A DNA stretch of 64,000 bases from Chloroflexota bacterium (GTDB lineage Bacteria > Chloroflexota > Dormibacteria > Aeolococcales > Aeolococcaceae). The notes beneath the pieces are model-generated. The model worked only from the letters and a program-made list of their open reading frames with translations, had not been told where the DNA came from and did not search any database. Positions 36,612 to 45,180 of the stretch are shown in pieces. Within the stretch, counting starts at the first letter, position 1. Each line of letters starts with the position of its first letter. Made by a program: the position numbers and the translations under genes. The stretch lies in the NCBI GenBank assembly GCA_005880985.1, contig VBIQ01000005.1, positions 62,001 to 126,000 on the forward strand, given 5' to 3'.

Positions 36612-36684
36612 CGACGCGTCACGGCGGGGCCACCTTTCACACAACAGTGGCCGGACGGTGACCGGTGAGTTCTCGGATCGCTGA

Positions 36685-36690
36685 TAGCGT
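36685..36690 (+). promoter_or_regulatory. -10 box of the sugar transferase gene
   Basis: TAGCGT followed by exactly 6 nt and GTG 36697; no Shine-Dalgarno sequence. A clear example of the leaderless pattern in this window. Confidence 0.5.
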
Positions 36691-36696
36691 CACCTC

Positions 36697-38076
36697 GTGA
36701 TCCAGACCCGGGCTCAGGTCGCCGCCCTGCCGCTGCGCCGCCGCCGCGGTCTGCTCGTCTCGGAACGCCGGCTGCTGCTGATCGCCACCGACGTGGCGGC
36801 GGTGGCCCTCGCCTACATCACCGCCTTCAACCTGCGCACCGCCCAGGTGCGCGAGGTGGGTTTCTACCTGCCGCGGTCAGGAACCGTCATCTGCGTTGCG
36901 GTGTGGCTTGGCGCCGCCCGCCTGATGGACGCCTACGACCTGCGCACCGCGGCGAGTGTACGGGCCACGCTGCACGTGGTCGGCGGTTCGCTGATGCTGA
37001 CACTGGCTGGGCTGATGGTCGTGTTCTTCGTCATGCCCTACCGGGTCACGCGGCCCACGGTGCTGCTCTGGTTGCCGGTAGCGGCGGTGACGGTGACGGT
37101 GGGCCGCTTGATCTACCGCCGCACCCTGCAGAGCGCCGCGCTGGCCCAGCCGATCGCGCTGGTCGCGACTGGCGAGGTCCTCGAGCACATCTGGCCCGAC
37201 GTGCGTGATCACGCGGCGACGCTCTACCGCGTCCGAGGACTGGTCGACCCCACCAAGCCCGAAGCGGCAGCGAAGCTGACAGAGCTCGCCATCTCGGGAC
37301 ACGTCAGCCAGGTTGTTCTCGGAGTGCGCGAGGACGTCTCGCGCGAACTCTTCCGCGTACTCCTGCGCTGCTACGACACCGGGGTCACGGTTCGCTCTCT
37401 CGCCGACGTCTACGAGGAGCTGACCGGACGTCTCCTGCTCGACCAGCTCGGGCACGCCTGGCTGATCTCGCTGCCGATGCGCAGCGAGACCTCGCGGCTG
37501 TATGCCGTTTGCAAACGGAGCATCGACATTGTGGCGGCCACCGCCGGGCTGCTGGCGCTGGCGCTGATCCTCCCGGCGGTGAGCCTGGCCACCAAGCTCA
37601 GCGGGAGGGGGCCGGTCTTCCATCGCCAGACGCGCATCGGCAAGTACGGCAGGCCGTTCACGCTGTGGAAGTTGCGCACCATGCGCAGCAGCCTCGAGGA
37701 TGGGGGCGAATGGGCGCGCCGTGGAGATCCGCGGGTCACTCCGGTGGGCCGGGTGCTGCGCAAGTTGCATCTGGACGAGCTGCCGCAGACCTGGGCCATC
37801 CTGCGCGGGGACATGAGCCTGGTCGGTCCTCGCCCCGAGCAACCCCACTACGTCGAGGAGTTGCGCCGGCAGATCGACTTCTACGACACCCGGCTGACGG
37901 TGCGGCCCGGCTTGACCGGCTGGGCGCAGGTGAGCTACGGGTACGGCAGTGGTCTCGACGGGACGCGGGTCAAGCTCTCGTACGACCTGTACTACGTGAA
38001 GCGCCAGTCGCTGAGTCTCGACCTCCTGATCATGGGGCGGACTCTGAAGTCGGTGCTGTCACTGAGCGGACGCTAG
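36697..38076 (+). CDS. Polyprenyl-phosphate sugar-1-phosphate transferase (WbaP/WcaJ-like)
   Basis: Membrane enzyme of 459 aa that would load the first sugar-phosphate of a repeat unit onto undecaprenyl phosphate. The N-terminal half has four hydrophobic helices and a Rossmann-like domain (residues about 150-265). The bacterial sugar transferase domain starts near residue 273 with CKRSIDIVAATAGLLAL. It contains RIGKYGRPFTLWKLRTM, LRKLHLDELPQTWAILRGDM with the catalytic Asp-Glu, SLVGPRPEQPHYVEE, and RPGLTGWAQVSYGYG. All key motifs are intact. GTG 36697 is fixed by the box 6 nt upstream. It is expected to initiate the surface glycan built by the downstream nonulosonate and glycosyltransferase genes; which sugar is used is unknown. 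Confidence 0.92.
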   Translation: MIQTRAQVAALPLRRRRGLLVSERRLLLIATDVAAVALAYITAFNLRTAQVREVGFYLPRSGTVICVAVWLGAARLMDAYDLRTAASVRATLHVVGGSLMLTLAGLMVVFFVMPYRVTRPTVLLWLPVAAVTVTVGRLIYRRTLQSAALAQPIALVATGEVLEHIWPDVRDHAATLYRVRGLVDPTKPEAAAKLTELAISGHVSQVVLGVREDVSRELFRVLLRCYDTGVTVRSLADVYEELTGRLLLDQLGHAWLISLPMRSETSRLYAVCKRSIDIVAATAGLLALALILPAVSLATKLSGRGPVFHRQTRIGKYGRPFTLWKLRTMRSSLEDGGEWARRGDPRVTPVGRVLRKLHLDELPQTWAILRGDMSLVGPRPEQPHYVEELRRQIDFYDTRLTVRPGLTGWAQVSYGYGSGLDGTRVKLSYDLYYVKRQSLSLDLLIMGRTLKSVLSLSGR

Positions 38077-38096
38077 AGCCCGGCTGCCGTCTCGGG

Positions 38097-38555
38097 TCAG
38101 CGGCGGGCAGCCTTGGCCGCGAGCTTCTCCGTCTGAGTTTTGAGCGCCTCCACCGATCTCTCCAGGTTTCCCCGAAACACCGGCTCCGCCGCCCGGGCCG
38201 CAACCCTGCCGGCGATCCCGCCCGGAAACTCCACATCCGCCTCCAGGGTCGCCTCCGTCCCTCCGCTCTTGGTGGCAAACGTCCACCGCCCCTCCTGCTT
38301 GATGCCCTTGCGCGACACCCAGGCGATGGTCTTGTTCTCCTTCCATTCGGTAACTTCCATCACCCCGCCCATGGTCAGCGGCCCCGCCTTCATGGCCACA
38401 TCGAAGGTGGCCCCCTTCCCGTGCGTCGTTGAGCCGGCCGGCTCCCACTTGGTGAGCCCCTGCATGTACTTGACAGTGTTGCGGTGATCGTCGACGTAGC
38501 CGAACACCGCCTCCACCGGAGCCTTGATCGAGCGGGTCACCGTGATCTTTGCCAC
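38097..38555 (-). CDS. SRPBCC-family protein (polyketide cyclase/CoxG-like)
   Basis: Protein of about 152 aa with a clear SRPBCC fold. AKITVTRSIKAPVEAVFGYVDDHRNTVKYM is the N-terminal strand and helices. GVMEVTEWKENKTIAWVSRKGIKQEGRWTFA gives antiparallel strands, and AARAAEPVFRGNLERSVEALKTQTEKLAAKA the long C-terminal helix. GTG 38555 has AGGAGG with 7 nt spacing and is preferred over GTG 38573, which overlaps the acyl-CoA synthetase stop as GTGA and would place the Shine-Dalgarno sequence inside the gene. It is directly downstream of that synthetase and probably co-expressed; a lipid or acyl ligand is a reasonable guess. It is only distantly similar to the SRPBCC protein at 7419. Confidence 0.78.
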   Translation of the reverse strand: MAKITVTRSIKAPVEAVFGYVDDHRNTVKYMQGLTKWEPAGSTTHGKGATFDVAMKAGPLTMGGVMEVTEWKENKTIAWVSRKGIKQEGRWTFATKSGGTEATLEADVEFPGGIAGRVAARAAEPVFRGNLERSVEALKTQTEKLAAKAARR

Positions 38556-38569
38556 GGGCCATCCTCCTG

Positions 38570-40432
38570 TCACGCGTACAGCTTGTCGATCACCAGCGCA
38601 AGGCTCTGCTGAACCACCTTGCGCTTCACCTTCAGGGTCGGCGTCAATTCGCCTCTCTCCTCGCTGAGGTCGCGGTCGAGCACGGCAACCTTCTTGATGG
38701 TCTCGTACCGCGCCAGCTTGGCGGAGGCACGCTCGGCGATGCCCTGGTAGAGCCGCTGCACCCTCTCATCGGCGGCGAGCTCCGCGTCAGAGGTGGCGGT
38801 GACCCCGTTTTGACGCGCCCAGTCCCGCAGCGTGTTGAACTCGGGAACGACCAGAGCAACGAGGTACTTGCGCTGGTCGCCGATGACGGTGGCGCGCAAC
38901 ACCAGAGGGTCCTGCATCATCGCCGCCTCGATCGGTCCGGGGGCGATGTTCTTCCCCCCGGCGGTGACGATGAGGTCCTTCTTTCGATCGGTGATCCGGA
39001 GAAAGCCGTCGCCGTCGAGCTCTCCGATGTCCCCGGTGTAGAACCAGCCGTCCTTGAGCACCTCGGCGGTGGCCTGGTCGTTTTTGTAGTAGCCCTTCAT
39101 GATGGCCGGACCGCGCAGCAGGATCTCGCCATCGTCGGCGATGCGGATCTGGTGACCGGGAATGGCGCGGCCCACGGTTCCGAAGCGGGGTGCCTCGGGA
39201 TCGTTGGCGGTCACCCCGCCGCTGGTCTCGGTCAGGCCGTAGCCCTCGGTGATGGTGATGCCGAGAGCGTCGAAGAACTCCAGGGTGGCGACGTTGATCG
39301 GTCCCCCGCCGCTGCTGAAGATGCGGGCGCGTCCACCCAGTCCGTCGCGAATGGTTCCGATCACGAGCCGCTCCCAGAGGCGGCAGCGCAACGCGAGCAG
39401 CGGTGGGATCCGGCGCCCCTGCCGCCGGCGCCGCGCCCGTTCGGTGCAGTCGACGATGCCGCGCCTGCCGAGCATCGCCCGCAGACCTCCGGCGGCGCGG
39501 ATGCGAGCCTCGATCGCCTCCTGCATCTTCTCGTAGAGCCTGGGCACCGCGTTCATCACCGTCGGCCGCACGGTGCGCAGGTCACCGGCCACGTCGTGGA
39601 GATCCCGTGCCACCGAGGCGCTGATTCCAGCGGTCATGCCCGCGAAGATGCCCTGCACCCGCTCGTACACGTGGGCCCAGGGCAGGAAGGAGATGCCATG
39701 GTCATCCTCTCTGAGCCTGACCACCTGGAGAATGGCACGGAGCTCCTCGACCACGTTGCGATGGGTGAGCATCACGCCCTTCGGCACCCCGGTGGTGCCG
39801 CTGGTGTAGATGATGGTGAGGATGTCGTCGGGGCTGAGGTGGCACGCCCGCTCCGCGAGCTCCGCGAGATCATCAGCGCTGGCGGCCGCGGCCAGCTCGG
39901 CGAGGGAGACGAACCCCCTGGCCTCGCCCTCCATCAGAACCGCGGTCCGCAGCGCCGGGCACCGGTCACGCACCTCGACCACCTTTGCCGCCTGCTCCGG
40001 TGTCGAGCAGATCACCGCGACCGCGTCGCTGTCGCCGAGGATCTGCGCCACCGTGTCGGCGGTCGAGCTGGCATAGATCGGCACCACCACCGCTGCCGCC
40101 AGCTGGCTGCCGCCGTCGCAGTAGAGCCACTCCAGGCGATTCTCGGAGAGCAGCGCGACCCGATCACCGGCGGCCACCCCCGCATGGACCAGGGCGGCGC
40201 CGAGTGCCACCCCGGCATCGCGGAGCTCCTGCCAGCTCGCCTGTGGCCACCGCCCCTCGGCATCCTTGCAGGCGATGCACGGACGGTCGCCGTGGCGCTC
40301 GGTCTGGCGGAGGAACACGCCGACGTAGGTGTCGCCGTCGACCCGGTCGGCGGCCAGCCGCCATGACGCCGGCGGGCGGAGCAGCGAGGGGCCGCCGCTC
40401 GCCACTGCCATCTCCGGCGTCGTCATGGTCAT
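38570..40432 (-). CDS. Long-chain acyl-CoA synthetase (AMP-forming)
   Basis: ANL-superfamily ligase of 620 aa activating fatty acids via acyl-AMP to acyl-CoA. The AMP-binding motif TIIYTSGTTGVPKGVMLTHRN sits near residue 205. SSGGGPINVATLEFFDALGI and EGYGLTETSGGVTAN form the A5 region, DGWFYTGDIGELDGDGFLRI the A7 adenine-site Asp, and DRKKDLIVTAGGKNIAPGPIE the A8 hinge with catalytic-type Lys. This is the bacterial FadD15-like long form. ATG 40432 follows GGAGG with 7 nt spacing. It is in an operon with the SRPBCC protein. It would feed the beta-oxidation enzymes at 136, 21383 and 23680. Confidence 0.93.
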   Translation of the reverse strand: MTMTTPEMAVASGGPSLLRPPASWRLAADRVDGDTYVGVFLRQTERHGDRPCIACKDAEGRWPQASWQELRDAGVALGAALVHAGVAAGDRVALLSENRLEWLYCDGGSQLAAAVVVPIYASSTADTVAQILGDSDAVAVICSTPEQAAKVVEVRDRCPALRTAVLMEGEARGFVSLAELAAAASADDLAELAERACHLSPDDILTIIYTSGTTGVPKGVMLTHRNVVEELRAILQVVRLREDDHGISFLPWAHVYERVQGIFAGMTAGISASVARDLHDVAGDLRTVRPTVMNAVPRLYEKMQEAIEARIRAAGGLRAMLGRRGIVDCTERARRRRQGRRIPPLLALRCRLWERLVIGTIRDGLGGRARIFSSGGGPINVATLEFFDALGITITEGYGLTETSGGVTANDPEAPRFGTVGRAIPGHQIRIADDGEILLRGPAIMKGYYKNDQATAEVLKDGWFYTGDIGELDGDGFLRITDRKKDLIVTAGGKNIAPGPIEAAMMQDPLVLRATVIGDQRKYLVALVVPEFNTLRDWARQNGVTATSDAELAADERVQRLYQGIAERASAKLARYETIKKVAVLDRDLSEERGELTPTLKVKRKVVQQSLALVIDKLYA

Positions 40433-40590
40433 CGGTGATCCTCCATCGCCCCGATCGCCCGGTCAGCAGCGGTGGCGCAGCCTGCCACAACCGCCACCGC
40501 GAGCACCGTCCGGCTCGGCCCCGGTCACGACATCGAAACGGGCGTGTACCCGGTCGGAGCCGCACCCTTCTGGGCCTCCGCAGGCCGCCG

Positions 40591-40596
40591 AAGATT
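40591..40596 (+). promoter_or_regulatory. Possible -10 box of the GT87-like gene at 40603
   Basis: AAGATT followed by 6 nt and ATG 40603, no Shine-Dalgarno sequence. The first base departs from TANNNT but the spacing is that of the other leaderless genes. Confidence 0.35.
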
Positions 40597-40602
40597 GGGT
40601 CG

Positions 40603-41796
40603 ATGAGCGTTCTCACCCGGGCTCGTCCGCGCCCGCTCGTCCTGCTCCTGCTGGCCGCCTACGTGGTCCTGCTGCTCTCCAGCCTCGGGGGCGAGATGAC
40701 CCGTGAGATACGAGCCCCACAGGCGACCGACTTCATCAGCTTCTTCACCGGCGCCCGCCTGGTTCAGACCGACCCCTCCTGTCTCTACTGCGAGCACGCC
40801 CAGCGTGCCGTCCAGCTCCAGGCGGCGGGGCCGATCGGCCACAACTTCTTCAACGCGTTCGTCAACCTGCCACTGGCCGGCTGGGTGCTGAGCCCGCTCA
40901 CCCGGCTGTCGCTCAACCAGGCCACCCTCGTCTTCGATATCGCCTCCCTGTTCGCGCTGCTCGGCGCCACCGTCTTGCTGTCGCGCCGCCTGCCCGCGAG
41001 CTGGCCGCGGTGGCTGCGAGCGGCGATGCTCACCGCCACCGCCGGCCTGCTGTGCACCGCCGACGCCATCGCCCAGTGGGACACCTTTATGTTGCTGGCG
41101 CTGGCGGGTACTCTCGTCGCCTTGGAGGCGGAGGCCGATCTGGCAGCGGGACTGCTGCTCGCCGCCTGCGTTGTCAAACCACAGCTGGTGTGGCTGGTCG
41201 TCCCGGCGCTGATGGTGATCGGCCGCTGGCGCGTGGTGGGGGGTGCCGCGCTGGGTGGCGCGGTGTGGCTGGTCAGCGGCGTGGTGCTGGTTGGTCCGGC
41301 GCAGATGGTTGAATGGGTGCGGCTGGCACTGCACACCGATGTCGGACAGACCAGCGCTCAGGTTGGTCCGGCCGGACTCGCCGCTCTCGCCGCCGGAAAC
41401 GGCGCCGGCATCGTCTTTTCCGTCGCAGCGGTGATCGCGTTGCTGGTGCTCGGCTGGCGCTTCCGTGATGCTTTGCGCCGCGACCCTGTGGCCGCGGTGG
41501 CCATCGCGATCGCCGCCTCGCTCGCCTCCACCCCGCATCTGTGGATCCACGACCTCCTGCTGCTGGCCGTCCCCCTGGCGGTGTGGGGGGTTCGGCGCCC
41601 GGGCGCGGCGCTGGCAGCCGCGGGGGCTGTCGACTTCCTCTATCTCGCCGACATGGTCTCGGCCAACACGCTGATCCACCTCGAGGCGCTGGTGGTGGTC
41701 GCCGTGCTGGCGGGCCTCGGTCAGAGCGTGATCAGCGGGCAGAGGCGGCCGCGGTCCCAGATGGCGACGCTTGAAGCGGTGACAGCTCGCCGGTGA
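40603..41796 (+). CDS. GT87-like polytopic glycosyltransferase, CxxC subtype
   Basis: Membrane protein of 397 aa, the closest relative in the window of the gene at 31671. The first helix (PLVLLLLAAYVVLLLSS) is followed by the outside loop with QATDFISFFTGARLVQ and PSCLYCEHAQRAVQ, with the same CxxC spacing. Later segments are FVNLPLAGWVLSPL, CVVKPQLVWLVVPALMVIG and ASTPHLWIHDLLLLAVPLAVW. The KPQLVWLVVPAL block is identical between the two paralogues. ATG 40603 has a -10-like box 6 nt upstream, and longer frames upstream are antisense to the acyl-CoA synthetase. It sits just before the pseB cluster but has its own promoter and ends 131 bp before pseB. Sugar donor and acceptor are unknown. Confidence 0.75.
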   Translation: MSVLTRARPRPLVLLLLAAYVVLLLSSLGGEMTREIRAPQATDFISFFTGARLVQTDPSCLYCEHAQRAVQLQAAGPIGHNFFNAFVNLPLAGWVLSPLTRLSLNQATLVFDIASLFALLGATVLLSRRLPASWPRWLRAAMLTATAGLLCTADAIAQWDTFMLLALAGTLVALEAEADLAAGLLLAACVVKPQLVWLVVPALMVIGRWRVVGGAALGGAVWLVSGVVLVGPAQMVEWVRLALHTDVGQTSAQVGPAGLAALAAGNGAGIVFSVAAVIALLVLGWRFRDALRRDPVAAVAIAIAASLASTPHLWIHDLLLLAVPLAVWGVRRPGAALAAAGAVDFLYLADMVSANTLIHLEALVVVAVLAGLGQSVISGQRRPRSQMATLEAVTARR

Positions 41797-41890
41797 CTTC
41801 TCGCGTTCCGGTGGCGGTCGCGCGATGGGATGTTCGCAGATGTGACCGTTCTGCGACGGGCACTTGATCTTCGCCTTCCGATCTCGGTCC

Positions 41891-41896
41891 TATCCT
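41891..41896 (+). promoter_or_regulatory. -10 box of the pseB operon
   Basis: TATCCT, 31 nt before the TTG start of pseB. The leader includes GAGGA at 41917-41921 with 6 nt spacing to the TTG. This would be the promoter of the six-gene plus-strand nonulosonate block. Confidence 0.45.
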
Positions 41897-41927
41897 GGCC
41901 CCACACCGCCCCTCTCGAGGATTCACC

Positions 41928-42941
41928 TTGAGCGCCTTCTCCGGAAAGACTGTTCTCGTCACCGGCGGCACCGGCTCGTTCGGGCAGCATTTCATCAGCG
42001 TCGTGCTGGACAGGCACGATCCCCTCGCCGTGCGCGTCTACAGCCGTGACGAGCTGAAGCAGTACGAGATGCAGCGACGCTTCAGCGATCCCCGGCTGCG
42101 CTTTCTTCTGGGCGACGTACGGGACGCCGAGCGCCTTCGGCGGGCCGTCCAGGGCGCCGATATCGTCGTCCATGCCGCCGCGCTGAAGCAGGTGCCGGCG
42201 TGCGAGTACAACCCGTTCGAAGCGGTGAAGACGAACACCCTTGGCACGCAGAACGTCGCTGAAGCGTGCATCGACGCGGACGTCTGGCGTGCGATCGCGC
42301 TCTCGACGGACAAGGCGGTCAACCCCGCGAACCTCTACGGCGCCACGAAGGCATGCGCGGAGAGGCTGTTCGTGCAGGCCAACGTATACGTTGGCCATGG
42401 GCGGACGCGACTGGCGTGTGTGCGGTATGGCAACGTCGTCGGTTCGCGAGGGAGCGTCGTTCCGCTGTTTCGAGATCAGGCAGACCACGGACGGCTCACC
42501 CTGACCGATCGCCGCATGACGCGGTTCTGGATCACCCTGGACCAGGCGGTGGCGTTCGTCACCCGGTCCATCGAGCGGATGCGGGGAGGCGAGATCTTCG
42601 TCCCCAAGATCCCCAGCATGCGCGTCGTCGACCTCGCCGAGGCGATCGCACCGGGCATCGCCCTCGGCGTGACCGGCATCCGTCCCGGCGAGAAGCTGCA
42701 CGAGGCTCTGCTCGCGAGCGAGGAGGCGCGCCACACGACCGACGGGGGCGACTGCTACGTCATCGAGCCGGAGCAACCCTTCTGGGCGGATCGCGGACGC
42801 GAGGAGGGTGCGCCGGTGCCCGACGGGTTCTCATTCACGAGCGACGCGAACACCGAATGGTTGGGCGTCGACGAGCTCCGGCGACTCCTTGCCGAGACGA
42901 CCGTGGAGCGACGCGCCGCCACGGCACCGGCAGTCGCGTGA
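41928..42941 (+). CDS. pseB: UDP-GlcNAc 4,6-dehydratase (inverting) PseB
   Basis: Short-chain dehydrogenase-type enzyme of 337 aa, first step of pseudaminic acid synthesis: UDP-GlcNAc is dehydrated and C5-epimerised to the 4-keto-6-deoxy-L-arabino sugar. LVTGGTGSFGQHFI (residues 10-23) binds NADP. VVHAAALKQVPACEYNPFEA and ALSTDKAVNPANLYGATK contain the PseB-type Asp-Lys and Tyr-x-x-x-Lys active-site residues. RPGEKLHEALL near residue 252 is typical of the family. TTG 41928 is the start, with GAGGA 6 nt upstream. The stop overlaps the GTG of pseC by 4 bp. UDP-GlcNAc dehydratases of other nonulosonate or bacillosamine paths are the only real alternative; the following pseC favours PseB. Confidence 0.93.
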   Translation: MSAFSGKTVLVTGGTGSFGQHFISVVLDRHDPLAVRVYSRDELKQYEMQRRFSDPRLRFLLGDVRDAERLRRAVQGADIVVHAAALKQVPACEYNPFEAVKTNTLGTQNVAEACIDADVWRAIALSTDKAVNPANLYGATKACAERLFVQANVYVGHGRTRLACVRYGNVVGSRGSVVPLFRDQADHGRLTLTDRRMTRFWITLDQAVAFVTRSIERMRGGEIFVPKIPSMRVVDLAEAIAPGIALGVTGIRPGEKLHEALLASEEARHTTDGGDCYVIEPEQPFWADRGREEGAPVPDGFSFTSDANTEWLGVDELRRLLAETTVERRAATAPAVA

Positions 42942-44128
42942 TCTGGGCGGCGACCGAGCTACCGGCGATCGCGGGGGGTAACCCCATCCGGGAGTCGATG
43001 CTCCCCTATGGTCGCCACAGCCTCGACGACCGCGATATCGACGCCGTGGTGAGGACCCTGAACAGCGGAACCCTCACGGGGGGCGATGCGGTGGCGGCGT
43101 TCGAGGCCGCCTTGGCGACGGAATACGGCGTCCGCCACGCAGTCGCGTGCAGCAGCGGAACCGCCGCGCTCCAGATGGCGCTCCGAGCGGTCGGAGTGGG
43201 GCTTCGGACGTCTGTCGTGGTTCCACCGCTCAGCTTCGTCGCGACGGCGAACGCCGCCCTGCTGGTCGGGGCGACGCCCCGGTTCGCGGACATCGGGGGC
43301 GACCGCTGCCTCGATCCCGAAGCGGCAGCACGCGTCGTGGAACCGTCAACGGCGGCTGTCATCACCGTCGACTACTCGGGCCTTCCCTCGGATGTGTCCG
43401 CGCTCCGTGCCTGCCTGCCCCAGGGGTTGCCGATCATCGTCGACGCCGCACACAGCCTCGGCGCCCACACCACCGGCCGGCCTCCGGTTGTGCACGGCGA
43501 TATCACGATCCTGAGCTTCCACCCGGTCAAGCACATCACCACCGGCGAGGGCGGAGCCACGCTCACCGACGACGACGACCTCGCCCACCGGCTGCGGCGG
43601 TTGCGCAATCACGGGATGACGAGTGAGGCGGGAGAGCGCGCCGGCCTGACGTGGCGTTACGACGTGCTCGAGCTGGGTGAGAACCATCGGCTCTCGGACA
43701 TGCAGGCGGCCCTGGGTACCGCACAGCTGACACGTCTTCAGGCGTGGGTGGCGCGGCGCCGCGAGCTTGCCTCGCGATACGACGAGCTGCTCGAGACCGT
43801 GCCCGGTATCGTGCCCCCTCCGCGGGCCCCAGGACGCGAAAGCGCGTGGCATCTGTACGCGATCGAGGTGACTGAGGACTTCGGCATGGCACGTGACCCC
43901 GTCATCGACGGGCTGCGCGCGGAGAACATCGCTGCGACTCTTCACTATCCCGCGATACATCTCCTGTCGATGTATCGACGACTCGGGCATCAGGTGGGCG
44001 AGGCGCCGGTCGCCGAGGCAACGTGCTCGCGGCTCGTCACCCTGCCGCTCTTCCCTGCGATGACCGACGCGGACCAGGACGGCGTCGTCGAGGCGATCAC
44101 CCGGCTGCGGCGGTGGGGAGGCGGGTAG
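42938..44128 (+). CDS. pseC: UDP-4-amino-4,6-dideoxy-beta-L-AltNAc transaminase PseC
   Basis: PLP-dependent sugar aminotransferase (DegT/DnrJ/EryC1 family), 396 aa. It aminates the PseB product at C4 using glutamate. CSSGTAALQMALRAVGVG (71-88) binds the PLP phosphate, IIVDAAHSLGAH near 167-178 has the Asp for the pyridine nitrogen, and Lys198 in LSFHPVKHITTGEGG is the cofactor lysine. The N-terminal ESMLPYGRHSLDDRDIDAVV and ENHRLSDMQAALGTAQL are PseC-like. GTG 42938 overlaps the pseB stop (GTGA), so translation is coupled. The GTG is chosen because sequence before it is antisense or out-of-frame pseB. Next in the pathway would be PseH, which is not found downstream. Confidence 0.93.
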   Translation: MIWAATELPAIAGGNPIRESMLPYGRHSLDDRDIDAVVRTLNSGTLTGGDAVAAFEAALATEYGVRHAVACSSGTAALQMALRAVGVGLRTSVVVPPLSFVATANAALLVGATPRFADIGGDRCLDPEAAARVVEPSTAAVITVDYSGLPSDVSALRACLPQGLPIIVDAAHSLGAHTTGRPPVVHGDITILSFHPVKHITTGEGGATLTDDDDLAHRLRRLRNHGMTSEAGERAGLTWRYDVLELGENHRLSDMQAALGTAQLTRLQAWVARRRELASRYDELLETVPGIVPPPRAPGRESAWHLYAIEVTEDFGMARDPVIDGLRAENIAATLHYPAIHLLSMYRRLGHQVGEAPVAEATCSRLVTLPLFPAMTDADQDGVVEAITRLRRWGGG

Positions 44129-44134
44129 CCGGCC

Positions 44135-45079
44135 ATGGCGATGTCGGCCCCGCCGGATGTCCGGGTCCACCGCGACGCCGACGGGCGCGCCTTCCACCAC
44201 GTTTTGCGGGTGCATCCGGGCGCCAGGAGCCTCGTGGCCCATTTCAGCGCGTTCTTTGGCGAATGGGGGAACGCTCGGCCCTACCGCACCAACTACCAGG
44301 GCTATTTCCACCGCCTCCGCATGCTCGCTGACGTCGACCGGCACCACTGGCTCTTCCTCTGCGATGAGTACGGGGCCGAGCACAATGGCACGTACTACAC
44401 CGGCGAGCGTGGAAACGACTTCGTCGCGCGCGCGACGCAGGCAATTGTGGTGGGGGCACTCGACGAGGTGGGACTCACGGCGGACCGCCTTGTCACCATG
44501 GGGTCGTCGATGGGCGCCACGGGCGCCCTCGACGTGGGGCTCGACCTCGGCGTCGCGGGCATCGTCGCCATCTCCCCGCACATCGACCTCGACATCGCCG
44601 CCGCGATGTGCGGACGAGATCGACATGTGGCGGCCATCTGTCCCGACGGTAACCCCCTGTCGTCAACGAATCACGTCGTCACGCGAAGGATCCGACGCCG
44701 GCTCGAGAGCTGGACGCCCGAGCGCCCGCTTCCCCGGCTCTTCGTGCAGAGCTGCTGCGATGACGTCGGCGTTCACAAAGAGCAGGTCCTCCCATTGATT
44801 GAGACGTGGCGCAAGCTCGGCGGCCGAGTCGACCATGACGCGCGACCCAAGGGCGGCCATACCAGCGACTGGGCGACACGTGAGCTCCTCCTCGATACGA
44901 CCGACCGCATCCTCGCGCATGAGCCGATCGATCTGACCTTGTATCAGACGGCGCCGCCATACCTCGGAACGAGAACGACCCCACCTCTGTCGCACCGTCT
45001 CCGGCGAGCAGCCAGCCTCACCCGCAAGAGGCTGCTCCGCGGGGGTCAGCGCGAAAAGAGCACCGTCGGCCGTCGATGA
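44135..45079 (+). CDS. Alpha/beta hydrolase-like protein in the pseudaminate operon
   Basis: Protein of 314 aa with an alpha/beta-hydrolase pattern: VTMGSSMGATGALDVG with nucleophile Ser125, CCDDVGV with Asp209/Asp210, and KGGHTSDW with His242 make a plausible triad. The N-terminal half has HPGARSLVAHFSAFFGEWG and HHWLFLCDEYGAEHNGTYY, a layout seen in surface-polysaccharide-locus hydrolases. The C-terminal 40 residues are basic. It begins 6 nt after the pseC stop and ends 101 bp before the WbqC gene. It occupies the position where the acetyltransferase gene pseH would be expected, but it is not a GNAT protein. A deacylase or acyltransferase acting on the nucleotide sugar or glycan is possible; no substrate can be inferred. 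Confidence 0.72.
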   Translation: MAMSAPPDVRVHRDADGRAFHHVLRVHPGARSLVAHFSAFFGEWGNARPYRTNYQGYFHRLRMLADVDRHHWLFLCDEYGAEHNGTYYTGERGNDFVARATQAIVVGALDEVGLTADRLVTMGSSMGATGALDVGLDLGVAGIVAISPHIDLDIAAAMCGRDRHVAAICPDGNPLSSTNHVVTRRIRRRLESWTPERPLPRLFVQSCCDDVGVHKEQVLPLIETWRKLGGRVDHDARPKGGHTSDWATRELLLDTTDRILAHEPIDLTLYQTAPPYLGTRTTPPLSHRLRRAASLTRKRLLRGGQREKSTVGRR

Positions 45080-45168
45080 GCTGGCGGGGCAGGCAACGGA
45101 AACGTCACATCGATGCGGCGCCCCGGTAGAGAGAGGAGACCGACGGCGCGCGCGGCCGCAGCGCGAGG

Positions 45169-45174
45169 TATGGT
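45169..45174 (+). promoter_or_regulatory. -10 box upstream of the WbqC gene
   Basis: TATGGT followed by 6 nt and ATG 45181, no Shine-Dalgarno sequence. A leaderless promoter inside the pse block, letting WbqC, pseI and the methyltransferase be transcribed separately. Confidence 0.5.
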
Positions 45175-45180
45175 CCTTTC

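Noticed and set aside
44135-45079. The hydrolase-like protein as PseH
   Set aside because: It has a Ser-Asp-His triad pattern and no GNAT acetyl-CoA loop, so it is not an orthologue of PseH; only functional replacement remains possible.
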